Of a stretch of 64,000 nt of DNA, positions 15,392 through 25,135 are shown in pieces. The stretch covers positions 49,852 through 113,851 of the forward strand of contig CANHHA010000003.1 in assembly GCA_947460825.1 (NCBI GenBank), given 5' to 3'. The notes under the pieces were generated by a model. The model did no database searches, was not told where the DNA came from, and saw only the letters and a program-made list of their open reading frames with translations. Position 1 is the stretch's first letter, and each line of letters begins with the position of its first letter. A program made the position numbers and the translations under genes. The stretch comes from Flavobacteriales bacterium. GTDB taxonomy: Bacteria; Bacteroidota; Bacteroidia; Flavobacteriales_D; Crocinitomicaceae.

Positions 15392-16782
15392 ACGTGTAAG
15401 GCTCTATTACCCGTAGCACCTAAAGCCGCTTCTTTTAATGCTTCAGAATACGTTGGATGGGGATGGCAAATTCTAGCAATATCCTCTGCTGATGCCCGGA
15501 ACTCCATAGCCATAGCCGCTTCCATGATCAAATCGGCTGCTCTTGCCGAAATCATGTGAACACCCAACACCTCATCGGTGGTTTTATCAGAAATCACTTT
15601 AATAAACCCGCTGGTATCCATAGACGCTCGAGCTCGTCCAAGCGCCTTGATTGGGAAATTCCCAATATTCACTTCGATTCCTGCGGCTTTCAATTCTTCT
15701 TCTGTTTTTCCGACAGAGGCAACTTCTGGCCAGGTATAAATCACCCCTGGAATTAGATTGTAATTGATGTGTGGTTTTTGCCCGGCAATTCGTTCCGCAA
15801 CAAAGACGCCTTCTTCTTCTGCTTTGTGCGCCAACATCATTCCTTTAACCACATCCCCGATTGCATATACATTGGGGATTGCTGTTTGAAGATGTTCGTT
15901 CACCTCCACTTGGCCTCTGTTATTCGGCATAATTCCAAGTTTTTCAAGTCCTAATCCTTCAGTAAATGCTTTTCTACCCACTGCAACCAGGCAGTAATCT
16001 GATTCAAGTGTAACGGTATTTCCCTTTTTGTCCAAGGCAGTAACTAGGGTTTTCTCTCCGGTGTTCACTACTCCTTGAACTTGATGCTCAAAATGAAACT
16101 TTAACCCTTCTTTCTTAAGGATTTTTGCGAGTTCCTTTCCTATTGAACCGTCCATCATCCCCAATAAGGTGGGTGAATTTTCAATCACTTCTACTTCTGC
16201 ACCAAGGCGGGCGTATACCGATCCTAACTCCAACCCAATAACACCTCCACCAATTACGATAAGTTTCTTGGGGATTTCGGGCAAGGACAATGCTTCTGTA
16301 GAGGTAATGATGCGGTCCTTATCTGGTTTCATGCTAGGGAAATAATTTGGTTTAGATCCCGTGGCGATGATTACATGTTTCGTTTGAAGTTCTTTAACTC
16401 CCTCCGAGGAAGTTACCGAAACGGTAGTTGGATTTACGAACGAACCGACTCCTTGAAATACTTCAATGTTATTTTTATCCATTAAGTACTTAACACCTGC
16501 GCAAGTTTGAGAAACCACATCGTTCTTGCGTTGTATCATTTGCTTAAAATCTGCCTTAACTCCGGTTACTTCAATGCCGTGCTCAGCAAAATGATGTGTC
16601 GCATTGTAAAAATGCTCAGAAGAGTCTAACAAGGCCTTGGAAGGAATACACCCTACATTCAAACAGGTTCCGCCAAGCGTATTATACTTTTCAATGATTG
16701 CGGTTTTTAACCCCAATTGCGAACAACGAATTGCAGCGACATACCCACCTGGACCTGAACCAATAATTACAACATCGTACAT
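15388..16782 (-). CDS. lpdA: Dihydrolipoyl dehydrogenase
   Basis: 464 residues from the ATG at 16782 (MYDVVIIGSGPGG), the typical start of the family. An upstream in-frame extension has no homology. The N-terminal FAD motif is GSGPGG (8-13), the redox disulphide is GGTCLNVGCIPSKA (Cys40 and Cys45), the NAD motif is VIGGGVIGLELG, and the interface histidine is in HPHPTYSEA near the C-terminus. It re-oxidises dihydrolipoamide in the pyruvate and 2-oxoglutarate dehydrogenase complexes and possibly the glycine cleavage system. The gene converges with the DUF4907 lipoprotein gene, overlapping by four bases. Confidence 0.96.
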   Translation of the reverse strand: MYDVVIIGSGPGGYVAAIRCSQLGLKTAIIEKYNTLGGTCLNVGCIPSKALLDSSEHFYNATHHFAEHGIEVTGVKADFKQMIQRKNDVVSQTCAGVKYLMDKNNIEVFQGVGSFVNPTTVSVTSSEGVKELQTKHVIIATGSKPNYFPSMKPDKDRIITSTEALSLPEIPKKLIVIGGGVIGLELGSVYARLGAEVEVIENSPTLLGMMDGSIGKELAKILKKEGLKFHFEHQVQGVVNTGEKTLVTALDKKGNTVTLESDYCLVAVGRKAFTEGLGLEKLGIMPNNRGQVEVNEHLQTAIPNVYAIGDVVKGMMLAHKAEEEGVFVAERIAGQKPHINYNLIPGVIYTWPEVASVGKTEEELKAAGIEVNIGNFPIKALGRARASMDTSGFIKVISDKTTDEVLGVHMISARAADLIMEAAMAMEFRASAEDIARICHPHPTYSEALKEAALGATGNRALHV

Positions 16783-16800
16783 ATCATTAAATTTATTCCA

Positions 16801-16834
16801 CAAAATTACGACAAGCAATCTTAAATGTTCCAAA
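16801..16834 (-). promoter_or_regulatory. Candidate promoter of lpdA
   Basis: On the minus strand TTTG (16831-16834), 22 bases, then TAATTTTG (16801-16808), an exact TAnnTTTG. The spacing is a little long. The ATG follows 18 bases later at 16782. Confidence 0.45.
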
Positions 16835-16886
16835 AATCTACTAGAATTAAGCAACCGAATTGGATTCTCATTGTTTTAAGTGCTGT

Positions 16887-17633
16887 ATGCCAAAAGAAAT
16901 ACTTATTGCCGGTGCCGGCTGGTTGGGGGGTGAATTAGCGCTAACATTAAAAGCGGAAGGTCATGTTGTTTCGGTATTGAGCCGAAGTTCAGAGAAACGG
17001 AGCTACTTTATGGCCCAGCAGATTCCACTCATTGAGGTAGACTATGCTCACCTAGAACACGCTTCGTTAGACGACGAATCGAATAAAATCTTGTTTATCG
17101 GTATTCCACCAGGACCCGATTATTGCGCAATTATCAACAGTCTGATTGTGACGCTAGCGCCTTCTCACATTATTTTTTCAAGCGCTACGAGCGTTTATGG
17201 CACAACCCACGGAGAGGTTTCTGAAAACTCAGGCCTTGGGGGAAACAAGTCTTTAGAAGAGGCTGAATTACTAATTACGAATTCCGGAATACCTTTCAAT
17301 ATTTTACGGTTTGGTGGGTTAATTGGTGAGGACCGAAATCCAGCACTCTACTTTAGTGGAAAGCTAAACATTCCAAACGGTGGGGCGCCGGTGAATTTAA
17401 TTCATCGAACAGAAATCATCGAAATTATTTGTGCATTGATTGATGGGGGCCAAACCGGAATATTCAATGTGGTACATCCATTTCATCCAACGCGCAAAGC
17501 ATATTATGAGAAGCAATGCCTTGTTCGGGGATTGTTGCCCTGTGAGTTCAATTCCGATGGAACAGGTAAAATTGTTAATGGTTCTAAAATTAGCGACATC
17601 TTGAATAGACCATATCGTTATGATATTGAATAA
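16887..17633 (+). CDS. NAD(P)-binding SDR-fold epimerase/dehydratase-like protein (YeeZ-like)
   Basis: 248 residues from the ATG at 16887 (MPKEILIAGAGWLGGELA); a TTG further upstream is less likely. It has a Rossmann motif GAGWLGG (8-14), a short SSATSVYG segment in the place of the SDR Ser-Tyr motif, and FNILRFGGLIGEDRNP. The late part resembles the substrate-binding region of extended SDRs, but the usual YxxxK is not obvious. It may therefore be a reductase of unknown substrate or a non-catalytic member. It is divergent from lpdA. Confidence 0.7.
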   Translation: MPKEILIAGAGWLGGELALTLKAEGHVVSVLSRSSEKRSYFMAQQIPLIEVDYAHLEHASLDDESNKILFIGIPPGPDYCAIINSLIVTLAPSHIIFSSATSVYGTTHGEVSENSGLGGNKSLEEAELLITNSGIPFNILRFGGLIGEDRNPALYFSGKLNIPNGGAPVNLIHRTEIIEIICALIDGGQTGIFNVVHPFHPTRKAYYEKQCLVRGLLPCEFNSDGTGKIVNGSKISDILNRPYRYDIE

Positions 17634-17649
17634 ATTGATGTGTTTTATC

Positions 17650-17657
17650 TACCTTTG
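17650..17657 (+). promoter_or_regulatory. Candidate -7 element (TACCTTTG)
   Basis: Exact TAnnTTTG ten bases before the ATG at 17668 of the PKD/T9SS gene. A weak TTG lies 22 bases further upstream. The box supports the ATG at 17668 over the earlier in-frame start inside the SDR gene. Confidence 0.4.
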
Positions 17658-17667
17658 GTTGACAACC

Positions 17668-20358
17668 ATGAAACGGATTCTTCCTTTCTTAGTCTTTTCG
17701 CTCCTGACCCTTGAGGTTAATGCTTCTCATATTATAGGCGGTGATATTTACTATGATTATCTAGGGAATAATCAGTATAGATTTTACCTTACTCTTTATC
17801 GGGATTGTGCATCAACGGGTGCCGCCTATGATGACCCCCTACAATTAGCGATTTATAATGGGAATGGTGCATTGGCTCAAAATGTAAACATCCCTTTTCC
17901 GGGAAGCACCCCGGTTCCGTTAAATTTTAATAACCCCTGTGCCACTGCTCCAGGAGGAATCTGTGTAGAAAAAGCAACATATATCGTAGTAGTTACCCTT
18001 CCCCCTACACCCCTTGGGTATGATGTTTCTTATCAACGCTGTTGCCGAGGACCGAATGTAACGAACTTGATTAACCCAGACGATACGGGGATAACTTTGA
18101 CTACGCATGTACCAGGAAGTAACTTAGGTAACGGGTCTATGTATCAAAATAGCTCGCCGCGATTTACAAATTATCCTCCGATATTATTATGCAATACAGA
18201 GTCTATTACGTTTAATCATGGTGCTACAGATCCTGATGGAGATGTATTAACTTATTCCTTAGTTACTCCGTACGCAGGTGCAAGCTCTGTAACGCCTTTA
18301 CCTCCTCAAACTCCAGCACCACCGTATGCGCCAGTGATGTGGAATCCGGGCTATAATGCCACTACACCACTCGGTCCGGGCTCAGGAATTACCATTAATG
18401 CGAATACAGGAATGATGTTAGTTACCCCGCAAAATGTGGGCTTATTTGTAGTTGGGGTTAAGGTAACAGAAACACGAAATGGTATTGTAATCGGATCTAC
18501 CGTAAGAGACTTCTTATTTAGAGTATTTGATTGTAATATTACCCTACAAGCATTATTACCAACCCAAGAACAACTTCCCACTTTTGTATCTTATTGTCAA
18601 GGGTTAACCGTGAACTTTGTAAACAACTCGTACGGTGGTTCTTCCTACGCTTGGAATTTTGGTGTGCAAGGGGTAACGAATGACGTAAGTAGTCAAGCTC
18701 AACCTGGATTTACTTACCCATCCCCCGGAACCTATAATGTCTCACTGATTGTGAATCCTGGACAGCCTTGTACAGATACTGCGTATATGTCAGTCATTGT
18801 TAATAATCCGTTTTCAGTGTCCTGGTCGAGCGAAGACTCTTTATGCATTATTGGAAATCAATTCAATTTTATTGGAAATAGCAGTGCTCCTCCTGGGATT
18901 GGCACCTATACTTGGGTGTTAGATAACACCGCGTCTATTCAAAATGCCTCTGGATTGGCCGTTCCAAATGTTACCTTTAACGTGGCTGGTTACCATTCCA
19001 TCATACTTACCGGTGATAATGGGGACTGTATTACGTCGTTTAATGACTCGATTTATATCTTTGATGTGCCCACGGCGCTGGGTTCTGTACCACAAAATGT
19101 CAATTGTATTGGGTTAACAATTCCGTTTGGAAACAACTCTACCAACGCACTGAATACCCATTGGGATTTCGGGGTGTTTGGGCAGTCAAATGACACCAGT
19201 AATGCCCTGACGCCAGCCTATACGTATGCAAGTGCGGGCACCTATCAAGTTGTTTTAAATGTGAGTTCTGGTATGAATTGCAGCGATTCAGATACCCTAA
19301 CAATCACAATAAATGAACCCCTAGTGTTATCCTATTCAAATACAGATTCACTATGCATCAACGGCGGCTTATATACCTTTGATGGAACCGTCAGTGGTCC
19401 CCCTTCCGCATCCTATTGGTGGGATTTCGGTCCAAACGGAATTCCGCAAACCGCAAATATCGTGGATGTTTATCCGGTAGGCTTTAGTCAAGCCGGGGTT
19501 CAGCCCATAACACTATACGGCGCATTTGATAATTGCATAGATTCAATACAGGGCAGCGTGTATGTCTATTTTGAGCCGAATATTGGCTTTACCATGATTC
19601 CAGGGCTACAATGTGTGCCGTTTTCGGCAACCTTTATTAATACGTCAACTGCTGACGGTCCGGCAACATATAGTTGGGACTTTGGTGACGGAAGTTATTC
19701 AAGCAGCCTTAACGGTTTTCACGTATATACCGTAGTTGGAAACTACAATGTTGGCCTTACCATGATCACGCTTGAAGGGTGTATCGACACCCTCAATTTG
19801 CTTCAGCAAGATTTAATTGCTGTTAATCCCTCACCGGTCGCAGCATTTAGCGTGAGCCCGAATCAAATAGATGTGTGCGATAATGAAGTTACATTTACCA
19901 ATCAATCCCTTGGGGCAACGACTTACTCCTATATTTTTGACCATCGGGGATTTTATTCTGAGTTGCCGGATTTCACCCATGAATATCAAAATACGGGTAC
20001 CGATTATCCGACACTCACCGTATCCAATGAGTTCGGTTGTAAAGATTCTACCCGAGAAACCGTCATGGTCTTTCCATTTTCGATCTATATACCGAATACG
20101 TTTATTCCCGACCAAGACGGAAAAAACGATGTGTTTAAAGCAGAAACCACCTTTGAAATAAATGACTGGGAATTTATTATCTATAATCGATGGGGACAAC
20201 GCGTTTTTGAAACCAATAATCTAGCGGAAGGATGGGATGGAGTATATAATGGTAAGCCAGCTCAAGATGGCACATACACCTATAACATCAGATATCGCGG
20301 TTGTGAATTCCCCAGTGCATGGCAACAGCTTACGGGGTCGGTGCGCTTGTTAAGGTGA
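17668..20358 (+). CDS. PKD-repeat surface protein with T9SS type B (gliding/CHU_C) C-terminal domain
   Basis: 896 residues with a signal peptide (cleavage near VNA/S). The N-terminal region (about 20-300) begins SHIIGGDIYYDYLG, a common start for large Bacteroidota adhesins. Four PKD-like domains follow, recognisable by WNFG, WDFG, WDFGDGSYSS and YIFDHRG turns (about 325, 495, 670 and 755). The last 95 residues are a type B domain: YIPNTFIPDQDGKNDVF, IYNRWGQRVFE, WDGVYNGKPAQDGTYTY. Such proteins are exported by T9SS and held on or released from the surface, often as adhesins or matrix proteins. It converges directly with lptB, with no spacer between the stops. Confidence 0.9.
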   Translation: MKRILPFLVFSLLTLEVNASHIIGGDIYYDYLGNNQYRFYLTLYRDCASTGAAYDDPLQLAIYNGNGALAQNVNIPFPGSTPVPLNFNNPCATAPGGICVEKATYIVVVTLPPTPLGYDVSYQRCCRGPNVTNLINPDDTGITLTTHVPGSNLGNGSMYQNSSPRFTNYPPILLCNTESITFNHGATDPDGDVLTYSLVTPYAGASSVTPLPPQTPAPPYAPVMWNPGYNATTPLGPGSGITINANTGMMLVTPQNVGLFVVGVKVTETRNGIVIGSTVRDFLFRVFDCNITLQALLPTQEQLPTFVSYCQGLTVNFVNNSYGGSSYAWNFGVQGVTNDVSSQAQPGFTYPSPGTYNVSLIVNPGQPCTDTAYMSVIVNNPFSVSWSSEDSLCIIGNQFNFIGNSSAPPGIGTYTWVLDNTASIQNASGLAVPNVTFNVAGYHSIILTGDNGDCITSFNDSIYIFDVPTALGSVPQNVNCIGLTIPFGNNSTNALNTHWDFGVFGQSNDTSNALTPAYTYASAGTYQVVLNVSSGMNCSDSDTLTITINEPLVLSYSNTDSLCINGGLYTFDGTVSGPPSASYWWDFGPNGIPQTANIVDVYPVGFSQAGVQPITLYGAFDNCIDSIQGSVYVYFEPNIGFTMIPGLQCVPFSATFINTSTADGPATYSWDFGDGSYSSSLNGFHVYTVVGNYNVGLTMITLEGCIDTLNLLQQDLIAVNPSPVAAFSVSPNQIDVCDNEVTFTNQSLGATTYSYIFDHRGFYSELPDFTHEYQNTGTDYPTLTVSNEFGCKDSTRETVMVFPFSIYIPNTFIPDQDGKNDVFKAETTFEINDWEFIIYNRWGQRVFETNNLAEGWDGVYNGKPAQDGTYTYNIRYRGCEFPSAWQQLTGSVRLLR

Positions 20359-21084
20359 TTACTTGCGCAATTTGAAATTTTGTCCCAGATAAACTTTCCT
20401 AACCTGTTCATCGTTTGCCAAATCCTCAGCGGACCCACTTTTAAGAATCTTTCCCTCAAACAACAAATACGCACGATCCGTAATGGAAAGCGTCTCTTGG
20501 ACGTTATGATCTGTAATGAGTACTCCGATATTTCGTTTTTTTAAATCGGACACAATAGACTGAATATCTTCCACTGCAATGGGGTCCACCCCTGCAAACG
20601 GTTCATCTAACAGCACAAACTTTGGATCAGTAGCCAAGGCTCGCGCAATTTCTGTTCGGCGTTTTTCACCACCTGATAGGCGATTTCCTAAGTTTGTTCG
20701 GACATGATTTAAAGAAAATTCAGAGAGTAACTTTTCTAATTTTTCTTCCCGTTGGGATTTTGATAAATCCGTCATTTCTAAAATTGCGAGAATGTTGTCT
20801 TCTACGCTTAGTTTACGAAAGACCGAAACTTCTTGTGGAAGATAACCTATGCCTAATTGAGCTCGTTTGTACATCGGTAATTTTGTGATTTCCCTCCCGT
20901 CCAAAAAAACTCTTCCTTCATCCGGGCTAACCAAGCCTACAATCATGTAAAATGAAGTTGTTTTACCTGCGCCATTTGGCCCCAATAAACCAACAATTTC
21001 GCCTTGACTAACTTCAATAGAAACGCCGTCAACCACACTTCGGTTCCGGTAGGTTTTTCGGATTTGTTCTGTGTAGAGTTTCAT
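20359..21084 (-). CDS. lptB: LPS export ABC transporter ATP-binding protein LptB
   Basis: 241 residues with Walker [10 protein letters not shown] (35-43), Q-loop in GYLPQE, signature LSGGEKRR, Walker [13 protein letters not shown] and switch His in LITDHNVQE. The arrangement and length match LptB, the ATPase that powers lipopolysaccharide transport to the outer membrane with LptFG. Bacteroidota commonly keep lptB away from lptFG, as here. The start lies 12 bases after the DUF5686 gene stop, which suggests co-transcription with tatC and DUF5686. Confidence 0.95.
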   Translation of the reverse strand: MKLYTEQIRKTYRNRSVVDGVSIEVSQGEIVGLLGPNGAGKTTSFYMIVGLVSPDEGRVFLDGREITKLPMYKRAQLGIGYLPQEVSVFRKLSVEDNILAILEMTDLSKSQREEKLEKLLSEFSLNHVRTNLGNRLSGGEKRRTEIARALATDPKFVLLDEPFAGVDPIAVEDIQSIVSDLKKRNIGVLITDHNVQETLSITDRAYLLFEGKILKSGSAEDLANDEQVRKVYLGQNFKLRK

Positions 21085-21096
21085 GATTCGAAATTA

Positions 21097-23562
21097 CTAA
21101 AAATTGAATGAGATTCGTCCCCTTACTCCAAAAGGACTGGTTCCTGGTACGTTGTGTGTTGCTCTCCACACAAAATCGACGCGGAGCACTTTGAATACAT
21201 TTTCTAATCCTGCTGAACATTCCACATATGGAAGCTGACCAAACGACTTAACATAATCTGGTATTATTACAATGTCAGCATGTCTACTTGAAAGTGTCCC
21301 ATATAAAACACGCGCAGTGGAGACGAATCTTAAGTTTAGTTTATTGATCCCTGGGATTTTATTAAAAAACAGTCCTTCCCAATGATTTTCAATAAAAGCA
21401 CTGGCATATTTATCAGAAATAAATTCTAAAAAATTCATTTTATTATAGGATGAAAGTAATAACCAATACGATTGATTTCCTTCGTGAACTTTTAAAAATG
21501 GAAATGCCGTTGAACCAAAAACACACCCCATACTCGTGCCGTATCTCAATCTTCCCAGTGCACCAAGTTGTGTATAATGTTCTAACTGAAACTCTAGTTT
21601 TTGATAATTGTACATACTGCCAGCTATACCCTTCACGCCGATTACACATTGTAAGGATAAAATAGGGAAAGATGACCCAACACTCGTTCTATCAAATTGT
21701 CCGGATAAAAACTCTTCATCTTTCGTCCACCTTATCCTAGTAATTATTTCGGCCGTGGTTAAATTTCTTAGGGTATCAAAACCACCAATACTGAGATTAG
21801 GACTTAAATACGTGCTAATTCCTAAAGGGGTATAATCCTTCCAATCAAATCCCCCTAGGATTATTAAGTCTTTTCTAAGGTCCTTTTCTAAATTAAAGCC
21901 AATCTTCTTTACAAACGTTAATTTGTCAAAAGGAGCTGTATTTAATACGGTCGCGAAGGTGTTACCTAATTGTGCTGCGGTTGGTGATTGACCAATTTGC
22001 TCCAAATCATACGAAAAATAGGTAGACAACATACCCCGTTTCTTTGGGGTGATATTAAATCTAATTAAACTAGAATATTTAAACCGATCGTCCCCTATAC
22101 CATAACCTATTTTTCCCCCAAGCTCTAAACGCTTTGAGAAGGCATTGGACGTCCTGATGGCCAAAGAAAGCCGCGTGTCTTCAACGGGATTTCTACTAAT
22201 TAATGACGTGGCATTTCCTAATTCGATTTTTCCCAACGGATAGTATCCAGTCGAAGCAAAATAAGTTAAGGTTCTAAGGCTTTGGAAATAGGTTGTTTTA
22301 TTTAATGTATCAATCATTTCTGAAATTCCACGTTCCGTTTTATTCAATGTTTCATGACGCAATGAATCCCACGCATCGATGTTTTGGGTTTTTGAGTTCT
22401 CCAGAAATTCAACCGTCGTTGATGTATTGTAAAAATCATCCGGTTTCAGTTCATTGATGATAAAGCGTTTCCGGCTGCTCGTTTTTTTTCCAAGAAAACC
22501 ATAGATTTTGGTCTTCTCTGTTAACCGAATATCCAACAAAAGAATTTCCTTTTTTAGCATCCAAACCTCTTGTTCTACCTGTTCGAATTCTTGTTCAACA
22601 TATAAATCTTGAATATAATTTAAATTCGCGCCTTCCGATATGTTTACTTTAATTGACTGAATTGCGTAGGTAGTATCATGCACCCACATTTCACCGTAAA
22701 ACGTCAAGTTACTTGTGTTTTTCGGTTCAAATCTTAATTTATAACAGAATTTATTCCCGATGTATGTCGAATCATCAAGATAAAACCGATACATGGAACG
22801 CGCATAATTTGCAAGTGGACTAATAAAGGATTTACCGAATAAGTCGATTACATTCTCATAGATATTAATATCTAAGTACATGTCTCCGAGAAACTGTGCG
22901 GCCTGAAGATTTTCAACGCCGGTAATTCGGGATGCTTTAACAACTTCTCTTTTTCGTTTCGGGCGGTTCGCAAAATAAAAATCCGACACGGATTCGGCCA
23001 AAACTGCTGGCAAAACCAATGTTTGATTCGTAGAAGTATCCAAATAATCGAGGACAACATTTAATCGTTTTATAGGGCCTAAAGCAGAAAACTCTGACCC
23101 GATATTATTAATATCCACTTGAAACTTATTATACGCTTCATATTGATAGGCCTGAAGTTTTTCTTTATTATTTACAGGTTTATGGGCAATAATTTTTTTG
23201 TGCAATTTAGTAGAGGGGAATTCATCCGGAGGTAAAACAACAATTTCATTGACCTCCCTTGATACAGGACGAAGCGCTGCATTAACCTCTTGTTGAACCT
23301 CTTGTTTTAGCTTAATTCGAACGACCTTATAACCTAAATTATATATCTGTAAGGAATCAACTGGATAATACGTTTCGAGTTTGTATCTACCGAGGCTATC
23401 TGTAATGGTAGATATTTTGCTGCCATAAAAGCTAACCTTAACAAACGGGATCGGAGATTTTGATGCCTGTTCGGTAACCACACCAAACACAGAGGTTTTT
23501 TGTGCACTGAGGACTCCCAAACCAAAGGCAATCATCAATACGGTAAAAATAAGCTTATTCAA
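21097..23562 (-). CDS. DUF5686 outer membrane protein with carboxypeptidase-regulatory-like N-domain
   Basis: 821 residues with a signal peptide (cleavage near LSA/Q). The CarboxypepD-reg-like domain (about 22-100) has VFGVVTEQASKSPIPFVKV, then the DUF5686 region: KLHKKIIAHKPVN, FGKSFISPLANYA and a C-terminal beta-barrel ending in SPFGVRGRISFNF with a terminal Phe. It looks like an outer membrane barrel with a periplasmic plug, a family of unknown but conserved role in Bacteroidota. Its start overlaps the 3' end of tatC by eight bases, giving an order tatC, DUF5686, lptB of envelope-related genes. Confidence 0.85.
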   Translation of the reverse strand: MNKLIFTVLMIAFGLGVLSAQKTSVFGVVTEQASKSPIPFVKVSFYGSKISTITDSLGRYKLETYYPVDSLQIYNLGYKVVRIKLKQEVQQEVNAALRPVSREVNEIVVLPPDEFPSTKLHKKIIAHKPVNNKEKLQAYQYEAYNKFQVDINNIGSEFSALGPIKRLNVVLDYLDTSTNQTLVLPAVLAESVSDFYFANRPKRKREVVKASRITGVENLQAAQFLGDMYLDINIYENVIDLFGKSFISPLANYARSMYRFYLDDSTYIGNKFCYKLRFEPKNTSNLTFYGEMWVHDTTYAIQSIKVNISEGANLNYIQDLYVEQEFEQVEQEVWMLKKEILLLDIRLTEKTKIYGFLGKKTSSRKRFIINELKPDDFYNTSTTVEFLENSKTQNIDAWDSLRHETLNKTERGISEMIDTLNKTTYFQSLRTLTYFASTGYYPLGKIELGNATSLISRNPVEDTRLSLAIRTSNAFSKRLELGGKIGYGIGDDRFKYSSLIRFNITPKKRGMLSTYFSYDLEQIGQSPTAAQLGNTFATVLNTAPFDKLTFVKKIGFNLEKDLRKDLIILGGFDWKDYTPLGISTYLSPNLSIGGFDTLRNLTTAEIITRIRWTKDEEFLSGQFDRTSVGSSFPILSLQCVIGVKGIAGSMYNYQKLEFQLEHYTQLGALGRLRYGTSMGCVFGSTAFPFLKVHEGNQSYWLLLSSYNKMNFLEFISDKYASAFIENHWEGLFFNKIPGINKLNLRFVSTARVLYGTLSSRHADIVIIPDYVKSFGQLPYVECSAGLENVFKVLRVDFVWRATHNVPGTSPFGVRGRISFNF

Positions 23563-24340
23563 TCGTATTCTTATTTTTACTTGTTCGCCTTGAAACCACT
23601 ATCCCGATTTCATACAATCCAATAATGGGTATTGAAACAATAATTTGAGACAGCATATCTGGCGGAGTGATCACGGCAGAGATAATTAGAATAACCACAA
23701 TCGAATGTCTCCTATATTTTTTTAAAAAATCCGGTCCGATCAACCCGATTTTAGTAAGGATAAAACTTGCGATAGGTAATAAAAAAAGTACCCCTGTATA
23801 AAATACCGTAGAGATTATGGTCCCCATATAAGAGCCAATCGTAAAATTATTCTCTATCTCGGGACTAATTTGAAATCCACCAAAGAACTGAACCGTTAAG
23901 GGAGCAACCACAAAATATCCAAAAATAATCCCAGAAAAAAAGCACAAACTCACATAAAAAACCAGGCCCTTTGCGGCACGAAGTTCATTCTTTTTTAATC
24001 CCGGTTTGACAAAAGCCCAAATTTGATAGAAAATATACGGGGCATTAATAATTAGTCCCCCCATTATGGACATCATCATTGCGTAGTTGAATTGTCCCGA
24101 AACGGTCATGCTCTGCATTTTAACCGAAGTATCTGCGACACAAACACCAAAATAGGTGCACAATACGCGGAACGTAATGAACTCTTTATCTTTTAGGGCT
24201 AAAAAAACATGGTTCATAACCCACTCCTGATAAATCCACAAAACCACGCCAACCAAAATAACTGCCACCGCAATGCGCACCAAACGCCACCTAAGTTCAT
24301 CAAGGTGTTGTAAAAAACTCATTTGTTGATTTTCAAGCAT
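23555..24340 (-). CDS. tatC: Twin-arginine translocase subunit TatC
   Basis: 261 residues with six predicted transmembrane segments. Family motifs visible: MSFLQHLDELRWRL at the N-terminus (the twin-arginine binding face), FYQIWAFVKPGLKKNE, and the late SAVITPPDMLSQI block. TatC is the receptor of the Tat pathway for folded proteins. No TatA is nearby. It is the first gene of the tatC, DUF5686, lptB run. A TAAATTTG box lies four bases before the ATG. Confidence 0.95.
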   Translation of the reverse strand: MLENQQMSFLQHLDELRWRLVRIAVAVILVGVVLWIYQEWVMNHVFLALKDKEFITFRVLCTYFGVCVADTSVKMQSMTVSGQFNYAMMMSIMGGLIINAPYIFYQIWAFVKPGLKKNELRAAKGLVFYVSLCFFSGIIFGYFVVAPLTVQFFGGFQISPEIENNFTIGSYMGTIISTVFYTGVLFLLPIASFILTKIGLIGPDFLKKYRRHSIVVILIISAVITPPDMLSQIIVSIPIIGLYEIGIVVSRRTSKNKNTIE

Positions 24341-24344
24341 GATG

Positions 24345-24352
24345 CAAATTTA
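24345..24352 (-). promoter_or_regulatory. Candidate -7 element (TAAATTTG) before tatC
   Basis: Exact TAnnTTTG on the minus strand, four bases before the tatC ATG at 24340. Use of this box would give an mRNA with almost no 5' leader. No clear -33 element was found. Confidence 0.35.
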
Positions 24353-24396
24353 GCTAAAAAACAGTGTGTTTATTTAATAAATCACGCTCAACGTAA

Positions 24397-24426
24397 ATTG
24401 TTTACGTTCATCCGCGCGCATCTTTG
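24397..24426 (+). promoter_or_regulatory. Candidate promoter of the 102-residue protein gene
   Basis: ATTG (24397-24400), 18 bases, then CATCTTTG (24419-24426), one base off consensus, with the ATG at 24438. Confidence 0.45.
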
Positions 24427-24437
24427 TAAAAAAAGAC

Positions 24438-24746
24438 ATGAAAACAATAAATATCCGTGAAATTCAATTCAACAGCTTCAGCCAAAAAGCAATTTGCTTT
24501 GGTCAATTGAAAACTAAAAACCTGGCTGTTGACAGCTCAATCGAGCTTAGCTTTAGTGCATTAAACCGCATGTTGGGTATCATAGGTGGGTTTCTACCCC
24601 ATGGTTCGGTTTACGATTTAATCCAGGAAGACACTCAAGACACTGAAACGTACTATCGCATCATTTTAGATAGGCATGAGATTCCTGCATTAGATTTAGA
24701 GCACTTTACTCAAAACGGGTATCCCACGTTGAAAATAAGTGCTTAA
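24438..24746 (+). CDS. Hypothetical 102-residue cytoplasmic protein
   Basis: No signal peptide or membrane segment. The sequence mixes short beta-strands (INIREIQFNSF, AICFGQLKTK, RIILDRHEIPALDL) around a helix with LNRMLGIIGGF, then ends TLKISA. It has its own promoter and lies between the divergent tatC gene and a convergent lipoprotein gene, whose stop is adjacent. I do not recognise the family. The protein has normal composition for the genome and looks real. Confidence 0.6.
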   Translation: MKTINIREIQFNSFSQKAICFGQLKTKNLAVDSSIELSFSALNRMLGIIGGFLPHGSVYDLIQEDTQDTETYYRIILDRHEIPALDLEHFTQNGYPTLKISA

Positions 24747-25118
24747 TTACGGCTGAATAATTACCGTTTCTTCGTTGGTTTTTTCAGCCTCTATTTTAAT
24801 AATCCCTTGACCTTGACGGTTTCCTTTGTAGGCCTCGATATCCAACACCGCAACACCCGCTTGACCCAATTGATAGATTTCATTGTAATTAAAGGTTGCA
24901 ATTCCAGCGGCATTGGTGTAAGCCGTATCATAAACAACTACCTGTGAGGGGCAATTACATGTGGATGTTCCGTGCAACACAACCATGGCCTGTTCAACCA
25001 ATTCATTGTTTTCATTACGTACCTCAATTTTTGCAATGGTATCCTCTTTTTTTACACAGGCTTGGATGATAACAAGCATTAAAACAAGCGATATACTTTG
25101 TATGATTCTTCTTTTCAT
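24747..25118 (-). CDS. Small lipoprotein with Ig-like/carboxypeptidase-regulatory-like domain
   Basis: 123 residues: signal peptide with lipobox at IIQAC (Cys21), then a beta-sandwich pattern IAKIEVRNENNELVEQAMVV, a CNCPSQVVVYDTAYTNAAG turn and strands ending TVIIQP. The 'x-V-x-V-x-N-x-N-x-x-L-x-x-A-x-V-x-L' layout followed by 'D-T-x-x-T-N-A-x-G-x-A-x-F' is the one used by bacterial Ig-like and carboxypeptidase-regulatory domains. It is 17 bases downstream of a paralogous lipoprotein gene. Function unknown. Confidence 0.7.
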   Translation of the reverse strand: MKRRIIQSISLVLMLVIIQACVKKEDTIAKIEVRNENNELVEQAMVVLHGTSTCNCPSQVVVYDTAYTNAAGIATFNYNEIYQLGQAGVAVLDIEAYKGNRQGQGIIKIEAEKTNEETVIIQP

Positions 25119-25135
25119 GTTCAGGTTGAGTTTGG

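Noticed and set aside
19831..20199. 122-codon antisense frame in the PKD protein gene
   Set aside because: Shadow of a strongly coding region; the composition is explained by the sense strand.
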